Shown piece after piece: positions 48,024 to 53,102 of a stretch of 53,102 nucleotides of DNA. The stretch is from a virus, in IMG/VR virus record IMGVR_UViG_3300044837_000127, positions 1 through 53,102 of that record; one strand, written 5' to 3'. Within the stretch, counting starts at the first letter, position 1. The number at the start of each line of letters is the position of its first letter. Under the pieces are notes generated by a model. That model made no database searches, was not told the DNA's origin, and saw only the letters and a list, made by a program, of their open reading frames with translations. The position numbers were made by a program, and so were the translations under genes.

Positions 48024-48533
48024 ATGAGCGGCGGGATATCTGAGTGGTTTTTGTGGGTCCAAGGCTTCGGCTGGGTCGCTACTGCCACCATCGCCTCGCG
48101 CCTCTATACCACTAACAAAAAGCTTCGGATCGAAGCCGACAGCGCTGCGGCTACGGCTCGTGCCAGCGACCGCGCCAGCGATCTGGCCGTTGAGACACAT
48201 CGTGACGAATTGACCATACAGCTCCTGACCGCGGCGCGTTCAGAGTGTGAGGCGTTGCGGATCGAACTCGCGCGGCGGGGTCCGGTCAATGAAGAGCACG
48301 CCCGACATTTCATGAGCGCTCTTAATCACATTCAGGCGATCGTAATGGCCGACAACCCGGCCGAACGGAAGACCGCCGAACGGTCCGCACTCGCCTTTTT
48401 AACTAGGATGCGACGGCTGGCCGATGTGCGCGGCACGTTGGCGAACGAAGCCCAGCGGCTCCAGAGTGGCATCGGTTTGATCGATCGTAAATTGGCGGAG
48501 GGGGACACCGGAGCGGACGATGACCAAGAGTAA
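48024..48533 (+). CDS. Membrane-anchored coiled-coil protein
   Basis: 169 aa. N-terminal helix EWFLWVQGFGWVATATIA anchors it. Then long charged helices (KKLRIEADSAAATARASDRASDLAVETHRDELTIQLL). Acidic end. It could be an inner-membrane spanin-like or DNA-segregation factor; no Rz signature. Overlaps the next gene by 14 bases. Confidence 0.6.
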   Translation: MSGGISEWFLWVQGFGWVATATIASRLYTTNKKLRIEADSAAATARASDRASDLAVETHRDELTIQLLTAARSECEALRIELARRGPVNEEHARHFMSALNHIQAIVMADNPAERKTAERSALAFLTRMRRLADVRGTLANEAQRLQSGIGLIDRKLAEGDTGADDDQE

Positions 48534-48939
48534 CTGCTCTTCCGTATCGCTAAAAAAGCACCTTTCCATGCGGGTGGACTATGTGGAAGCGGCCAGTCGC
48601 GAGCGGGACGTGGATGCAGAAAAGCGCGAGCTGGAGCGCTTCGACAATCTGACCCATATCATGACGGCCAATGCCGCGGCCCAAGCTAAGGCGGTGGATC
48701 TGGCCCTGACCGGCACCGCGGCCATGGCGGACCGATTAGCCGAAGCCAACGCCACCAGTACGGAACGCATCGTCACCCGCCTAGAGGCGGTGGAAAAGGC
48801 GATTTTGACTGGAAGTAGCCAAAAAGCGGGCGTGGAAAGCTGGTGGACCAAGGCGCGCATCAACACCGCCGCAACCATCGGATTTCTGGGTTTCCTGATT
48901 ATGGTAGGAACGAATCTCGCTATCCTTTTGCGGGGATGA
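48520..48939 (+). CDS. Coiled-coil protein with C-terminal membrane helix
   Basis: 139 aa. Long helical part (MRVDYVEAASRERDVDAEKRELERFDNLTHIM...) and a single C-terminal membrane helix (TAATIGFLGFLIMVGTNLAILL) with few residues after it, giving tail-anchored topology. Similar small proteins precede capsid genes in related phages. With the previous gene it may form a membrane complex; lysis role possible but unproven. Confidence 0.65.
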   Translation: MTKSNCSSVSLKKHLSMRVDYVEAASRERDVDAEKRELERFDNLTHIMTANAAAQAKAVDLALTGTAAMADRLAEANATSTERIVTRLEAVEKAILTGSSQKAGVESWWTKARINTAATIGFLGFLIMVGTNLAILLRG

Positions 48940-48952
48940 TAGACTGTTGGTG

Positions 48953-50305
48953 ATGACGCTCAGCCCCGCCCTTGCCTTCGATCGCGGAAGCGTGCGCACG
49001 CTGGACGTGGACGGCCGGCTACACATCAGCGTGACCAACATCAGCAAGGCTACGGTCAATCCGTATTTGGGCAATGAGATTCCCGGCTGGCAAGCGATGG
49101 GCCTGCAACCGGATCGAATCTACCGGTTGCTGCGGTGTCCCGTGGAACTTGCCGCCGCCGCCGGCACCTTCAATAATCTGCCGATCCTGGACGTTCATAT
49201 GGCAGTGGACGCCTATGACGAAGGGAACCACCGCCCGGATATCATCATCGGATCCACCGGGACCGATGCTGCATTTGCGGACCCCTATCTGCAAAATAGC
49301 GCGGTGGTCTGGTCCAAATCGGCCATTGATGACGTCGACGCGGCTATCCGTGCCGACCAGCAGGGCCGGGAGTCCGACCGTGGCAAGCGGGAGTGGTCAT
49401 GTGCCTATCGCTACACCCCCGATATGACCCCCGGCAAATTTATGGGTTTGCCATATGATGGGGTTATGCGTAACATCATTGGTAATCACGTGGCGCTGGT
49501 CAAAGAGGGCCGGGCCGGTCCGGACGTCATGATTGGGGATTGTTCAATGAAATCTCGCATGGGTCTTTTCCTCTCCGGCGCGCTGGTCGGACTGGTCACG
49601 CCGAAGCTGGCCGCGGACGCCACGGTCAATCTGGAACCTCTGCTGGACGATATCACGGCCGACAATTTGCCCGGCCGGGCCGGCAAGCTGGCGGTTTCGA
49701 TCGCCGCGGCGGTGGAGCCGCATCTGGCCACCGATCAATCGCTGGACATGGACGATATCGTTTCCGTCATCGCGAGCGCCCAGGCCAATCCGATGGCCGC
49801 CGATGCGGAGCCGGCGCCGCCGGCCAGTCCGCCCGCGGCTGACGCGGATCCCGACGAGGATGGCGGTGCGGCGGATGCCGACCCGGACGATGACGATGAA
49901 GAGGCCAAGAAAAAGGCCGAAGACGACGCGGCTGCGGCCGGTGCTGCCGATTGCGACGACACCGCCATGGACAGTGCCACGGTTGCCACCATGATTGCCG
50001 ATGCGGTCGGGCGCGAGCGGCGCCGCGCGGCGGCCATCGCCACCGCCCGCGAAGAAGTCGCCCCGTATATCGGCGCGGTGACCGGCGCGGCGGACAGCGC
50101 GGCCGATATCTATAAGCTGGCGCTGGACGGTGCTGGCATCAACACCACCGACGTGCCGAAGACGTCTTTCCGTCACATGGTGGCGATGCTTCCGAAGCCG
50201 GGCGATACCAGCGCGACCGCCGCAGCCATGGCCACTGACGCCGCGGCCGGCTCTTCCTTCCGCAAGCGGTTCCCCCAGGCGGGCGCCCCCAGCAAGGTGA
50301 TCTAG
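48953..50305 (+). CDS. DUF2213 prohead protease/scaffold-like protein
   Basis: 450 aa from ATG 48953; TTG and GTG upstream are less likely. The first ~200 residues match DUF2213 (VNPYLGNEIPGWQAMGL, IYRLLRCPVELAAAAGTFNNLPIL, SCAYRYTPDMTPGKFMG, MRNIIGNHVALVKEGRAGPDV). The family precedes capsid genes and is thought to act in prohead maturation. A very acidic Asp/Glu/Ala stretch at residues ~280-330 and a helical end resemble scaffolding proteins. Hence one protein probably carries protease and scaffold parts. Confidence 0.8.
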   Translation: MTLSPALAFDRGSVRTLDVDGRLHISVTNISKATVNPYLGNEIPGWQAMGLQPDRIYRLLRCPVELAAAAGTFNNLPILDVHMAVDAYDEGNHRPDIIIGSTGTDAAFADPYLQNSAVVWSKSAIDDVDAAIRADQQGRESDRGKREWSCAYRYTPDMTPGKFMGLPYDGVMRNIIGNHVALVKEGRAGPDVMIGDCSMKSRMGLFLSGALVGLVTPKLAADATVNLEPLLDDITADNLPGRAGKLAVSIAAAVEPHLATDQSLDMDDIVSVIASAQANPMAADAEPAPPASPPAADADPDEDGGAADADPDDDDEEAKKKAEDDAAAAGAADCDDTAMDSATVATMIADAVGRERRRAAAIATAREEVAPYIGAVTGAADSAADIYKLALDGAGINTTDVPKTSFRHMVAMLPKPGDTSATAAAMATDAAAGSSFRKRFPQAGAPSKVI

Positions 50306-50308
50306 GCT

Positions 50309-51226
50309 ATGACCGGATTTCAGCGCGAGATTCACACCGAGCCGGCCCCTGCGGTCGACGGCGATTTTGCCAGCGCCAATCCGCGCGCTTCGATGCTGGC
50401 GGGTCCGGCCGCACTGGTCGCCGGCCCGTTGGGCGTCATCGTCGGTCGCTTCGCTCGCGCCAATTTCAACACCGGGGTGGCCACCAACGCGGATCCAGGC
50501 GTTGGTGCCTCCAGTGCGCTAGGTTTCGTCGCACGGCAGGGCAATATCGCCTCAATCATCCAATGGCTGGGCGAATCCAGTATGATGGTGATGGCCGGCC
50601 GGGAAATCACGCTTCATGCTGCGGGCGATTTCTGGACTCGCTTTGCGGCGGGCGCCACGCCGGGCCAGAAGGTCTTTGCGTCCTATGGCGACGGCACGGC
50701 TGTAGCCGGTGCGGCGGCTGGTACGGTGGCCGGCGCGGTGGTCACGGCGGTTGGCGGAGCGGTGGTTACGGGCGCCATCGCCGGCACCGTCCTGACCGTC
50801 AGCGCGGTGACCAGCGGTACGCTGGGCGTCGGCTCTGTCCTGTCCGGCACTGGCGTCACCGCCGGCACCACCATCACCGCGCTCGGCACTGGTACGGGAG
50901 GCGTGGGCACATATACGGTCACGCCCAGCCAGACCGCGGCCAGCACCACCATCACCGCCACCAATCAGATCCTGACGGTGACTGGCGTTACCAGCGGCAC
51001 GCTTGCGATCGGTCAGCCGATCAGCGGGTCCGGCGTGACGGCCGGCAGCTACATCAGCGGCCTGGGCACCGGCACCGGGGGCGTCGGCACGTACACCATC
51101 AGCGCCGCCCAGCAATTCGGCAGCGCAACGGTCACCGCTCTGGGTGGCGAAGAAACGCCTTGGTACGTCTGGTCCACGGCGCTTTCCGGCGAGCTCGCCA
51201 AGATCAGCACGGCCCCGGTGGTCTAG
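50309..51226 (+). CDS. Capsid-associated decoration-like protein with two Gly/Thr modules
   Basis: 305 aa, starting three bases after the DUF2213 stop and followed by the capsid gene. N-terminal 110 residues are unlike known families but the position is that of capsid-stabilising (DUF2190-like) proteins. A helical Ala/Gly stretch follows, then two tandem copies of the module (residues ~152-217 and ~218-277), and a C-terminal [15 protein letters not shown]. The modules probably project from the head surface. Confidence 0.65.
   Translation: MTGFQREIHTEPAPAVDGDFASANPRASMLAGPAALVAGPLGVIVGRFARANFNTGVATNADPGVGASSALGFVARQGNIASIIQWLGESSMMVMAGREITLHAAGDFWTRFAAGATPGQKVFASYGDGTAVAGAAAGTVAGAVVTAVGGAVVTGAIAGTVLTVSAVTSGTLGVGSVLSGTGVTAGTTITALGTGTGGVGTYTVTPSQTAASTTITATNQILTVTGVTSGTLAIGQPISGSGVTAGSYISGLGTGTGGVGTYTISAAQQFGSATVTALGGEETPWYVWSTALSGELAKISTAPVV
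50764..50959 (+). repeat. Virion-protein module, copy 3
   Basis: Encodes [20 protein letters not shown], then [19 protein letters not shown] and [19 protein letters not shown]. First of two tandem copies in the decoration-like protein. Confidence 0.85.
50961..51141 (+). repeat. Virion-protein module, copy 4
   Basis: Encodes [18 protein letters not shown], then [19 protein letters not shown] and [19 protein letters not shown]. Tandem with copy 3 and more diverged from it than copies 1 and 3 are from each other. Confidence 0.8.
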
Positions 51227-51238
51227 GAGACGAATGGC

Positions 51239-52342
51239 ATGAACGCTCCCGCCCGCTTTCGCGATTTCCAGTCGGACCGCGGCCTTCTGGCCATGGACTG
51301 GGGCATCAACACCCAGGCCCTTGGCTATGTCGAAGACGCCTGGAAGGGCAATATCGTCGCGGCGATCGAAGCGGCCCCCGATGCCATCGGTATGGCGCTG
51401 CAGCGCGCCGCCGGCCTGGGCATGGACGCCCAGCCGCAGCTTATTACCGTTGCCAACGCCGGCATTCCGGCGTTCCTGACCAACCTGATCGACCCCCAGG
51501 TCATCCGGGTGCTGGTCGCTCCGATGCGGTCGGAAGAGATTTACGGCTCCGCCAAAAAGGGCGACTGGACGTTGCTGTCCACCCAATTCCCGATCGTGGA
51601 ATCGGCCGGCGAAGTCACCAGCTATGGCGACTTCAATAACAACGGCAACGCCAGCGCCAACATCAACTGGGTGTCGCGCCAGTCCTACCATTTCCAGACC
51701 GTCACCCAGTGGGGCGAGCGCGAGCTGGCCATGTATGGCGTGGCCCAGATCAACTATGCGTCGGAACAGAACATTGCGTCCGCGCTGGTGATCAACAAAT
51801 TCATGAACAAGGTCAATTTCTTTGGCATGTCGGGGCTGCTGCTCTACGGCGCGCTGAATGACCCCAATCTGATCGCGCCCGTTCTTCCGACCGTGAAGGC
51901 GGCCGGCGGCTATACCTGGGCGGTGGCGATCGCCGCGGAAATCTATTCCGACGTGCTGAAGCTCTATACCCAGCTCAACACCCAGATGACCGGCATTCTG
52001 GACATGAACGCCAATCTGACGCTGGCGCTGTCCACCACCATCATGCCTTATCTGCACAAGGTGTCGGCGTTCAACGTCACCGCGCTGCAAACGATCAAAG
52101 AGAATTTCCCCAATCTGCGCATCGTCGCGGCGCCGGAATTCTCGCTTCCGTCGGGCGAGCTGATGCAGCTCATTCTGAATGATGTGGACGGGGTGACCAC
52201 CACCCTGACCGCGTTCACCGAAAAGATGCGGGCCCATCCGGTCATTCCGGAGCTGTCGAGCTTCAAGCAAAAGAAGAGCGCCGGCACCTGGGGCTTCATC
52301 GGGCGCCGCCCGGTGGCCATCTCCCAAATGCAGGGAATGTGA
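51239..52342 (+). CDS. Major capsid protein (DUF2184)
   Basis: 367 aa, ribosome site AGGAGA. DUF2184 pattern: AGIPAFLTNLIDPQVIRVLVAPMRSEEIYG near residue 77, SAGEVTSYGDFNNNG near residue 121, TQWGERELAMYGVAQINY near residue 158, and the C-terminal FSLPSGELMQLIL and SSFKQKKSAGTWGFIGRRP. HK97-fold capsid. Family and position agree. Confidence 0.9.
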   Translation: MNAPARFRDFQSDRGLLAMDWGINTQALGYVEDAWKGNIVAAIEAAPDAIGMALQRAAGLGMDAQPQLITVANAGIPAFLTNLIDPQVIRVLVAPMRSEEIYGSAKKGDWTLLSTQFPIVESAGEVTSYGDFNNNGNASANINWVSRQSYHFQTVTQWGERELAMYGVAQINYASEQNIASALVINKFMNKVNFFGMSGLLLYGALNDPNLIAPVLPTVKAAGGYTWAVAIAAEIYSDVLKLYTQLNTQMTGILDMNANLTLALSTTIMPYLHKVSAFNVTALQTIKENFPNLRIVAAPEFSLPSGELMQLILNDVDGVTTTLTAFTEKMRAHPVIPELSSFKQKKSAGTWGFIGRRPVAISQMQGM

Positions 52343-52345
52343 TCC

Positions 52346-52747
52346 ATGGCCGATAAAGGTATCATCGCGTGCAAGCTCCCCAACGGGCTGACGATCGACC
52401 ACCGGGACGTGACGGTCACGCTGAACGGTTCCGATCATGCGTCCGCCGTCTCTGGCTACGGGCTGACGCCCGGCGTGGACGTGGAGTGGTTCCAGGATTG
52501 GGTCACGGGTCCGGCCAGGGATTTCCCGGCGGTCGCCAGAGGGCTCATTTTCCTGGCCCCAAACGAGCGTTTCGCCCAGGATCAGGCGAGCGACCAGGGC
52601 GCCCATATCGCTTCGGGCCTGGAGGGGATCGACCCCGACAACCCCGCCAAGTCGGATCCCGCGCTGGCCGGCGTGGAGCCGACCGACGAACAGCGCCGCA
52701 ACATGGGCAAGGCGCGCTCCGAAGCGGCGGGCGACAAGCTGAAATAG
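52346..52747 (+). CDS. Small head-associated protein
   Basis: 133 aa. The first half (IIACKLPNGLTIDHRDVTVTLNGSDHASAVSGYGLTPGV, then VEWFQDWVTGPARDFPAV) is a beta-rich domain found after DUF2184 capsid genes. Acidic/helical end. Probably a head-completion or decoration protein. The next gene crosses the contig junction. Confidence 0.65.
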   Translation: MADKGIIACKLPNGLTIDHRDVTVTLNGSDHASAVSGYGLTPGVDVEWFQDWVTGPARDFPAVARGLIFLAPNERFAQDQASDQGAHIASGLEGIDPDNPAKSDPALAGVEPTDEQRRNMGKARSEAAGDKLK

Positions 52748-52771
52748 CCCGCTGCTGGGAGGCGTGACCAT

Positions 52772-53102
52772 ATGGCCGCAGCGGTCTTTAACTACGGCCA
52801 ATGGGCGTTGCTCTATCCCAATCTGGCGCTTTGCGTCAGCGAGCCTCAGGCACAAGCATTCTTCCTTCAGGCGGGTCTGTACTGCGACAATTCCGATTGC
52901 TCGCCCATAAGTGACTTGGCCCAGCGTTTGATGCTGATGAACCTGCTGGTGGCCCATCTGGCGGAAATCAATCACCGCATCGCCCAGGGGAACGGGGGGC
53001 TGGTCGGGCCCATCCGGCAAGCGCAAGAGGGCAGCGTTTCCGTCACGGTCGCTATTCCAGACGTCCGCGGCCTTGAATTCTGGTTTCTGCAGACGCCCTA
53101 TG
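52772..53102 (+). CDS. DUF4054-type head-completion protein, 5' part
   Basis: Starts ATG 52772 and runs off the end, continuing at base 1 after the repeat. N-terminus: YGQWALLYPNLALCVSEPQAQAFFLQAGLYCDNSDCSP, LMLMNLLVAHLAEINH, then GGLVGPIRQA, which is the DUF4054 layout. Full protein 152 aa. Confidence 0.85.
   Translation, partial: MAAAVFNYGQWALLYPNLALCVSEPQAQAFFLQAGLYCDNSDCSPISDLAQRLMLMNLLVAHLAEINHRIAQGNGGLVGPIRQAQEGSVSVTVAIPDVRGLEFWFLQTPY
52976..53102. repeat. Right copy of terminal 127-bp direct repeat
   Basis: Exact match to 1-127; see the left copy. It lies inside the DUF4054 gene, which argues against a natural terminal repeat at this place. Confidence 0.95.

Noticed and set aside
50552-53026. 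Very long open frame on the minus strand opposite the capsid and decoration genes
   Set aside because: It mirrors strongly coding plus-strand genes in a GC-rich genome, has no family pattern or ribosome site, and its codons follow the plus-strand frame.
1-53102. tRNA genes, CRISPR arrays, integrase and attachment sites
   Set aside because: None could be recognised by eye on either strand; no regularly spaced identical repeats and no recombinase motifs were seen.

Overview
This window is a complete tailed-phage (or prophage-like) genome, GC-rich and almost fully coding. Bases 1-127 recur exactly at 52976-53102 and one gene (a DUF4054-type head protein) reads through that junction, so the molecule is a circular or circularly permuted unit of 52,975 bp. 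The repeat length, 127, is a common assembler k-mer size, so the repeat is most likely an assembly overlap. The virion genes (DUF3383 sheath, DUF3277 tube, gp25-like wedge, baseplate J, DUF2612, DUF1073 portal, DUF2213, DUF2184 capsid) describe a contractile-tailed myovirus. A GapR/DUF2312 gene, a DUF3309 gene and an IS1595-type insertion point to an alphaproteobacterial host, perhaps a sphingomonad; this is inference from gene families. I recognise no integrase, partition system, tRNA, CRISPR array or endolysin.

Layout. About 40.7-53.1 kb, continuing through 1-20 kb, is the rightward structural program: small terminase, a run of tiny genes, large terminase, portal, head morphogenesis, small membrane proteins, DUF2213, a decoration-like protein, capsid, neck, sheath/tube, chaperone with a -1 frameshift, tape measure, baseplate and fibres. 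Leftward small-gene cassettes interrupt it at 7.7-8.3, 10.2-10.9 and 11.4-12.6 kb. From 29.9 to 20.0 kb runs a long leftward replication operon: PWDARIH-motif protein, DUF3310, GapR, a DUF2800 nuclease, an SSB-like protein, a cupin, a MazG-like protein, family-A DNA polymerase and DUF1643. From 30.0 to 40 kb, rightward, lie a SF2 helicase, an Ala-rich repeat protein, a VRR-NUC nuclease, a methyltransferase broken by an IS, a tandem-HTH regulator, a second methyltransferase with a G10 tract, a primase-helicase and an AT-rich region with repeated ATACCCCGA boxes that could be the origin.

Two things stand out. First, ten copies of a 14-bp palindrome, TGACSGnnCSGTCA, sit at transcription-unit boundaries all round the genome. 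Each overlaps the -35 box (TTGAC) of a likely promoter. The outer T that completes TTGAC is present on the side that faces a gene, while the palindromic core is kept on both sides, so a regulator probably binds these sites. The best candidate is the 178-aa protein at 35890-36426, which carries two TetR-like HTH motifs in one chain and has one of the ten sites in its own promoter.

Second, the DNA polymerase is invaded several times. A GIY-YIG endonuclease gene splits it into an exonuclease ORF and a polymerase ORF. The polymerase ORF has an intein in motif B. An HNH endonuclease is written inside that intein but in a different reading frame. The exonuclease half ends in a tail that looks like the C-terminus of bacterial SSB.

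Other notable points are a ~60-residue module repeated in three unrelated virion proteins, poly-G tracts in a methyltransferase and a fibre gene, a possible ~90-nt small RNA at 47183-47272, and a fibre-region protein built from three repeat families.
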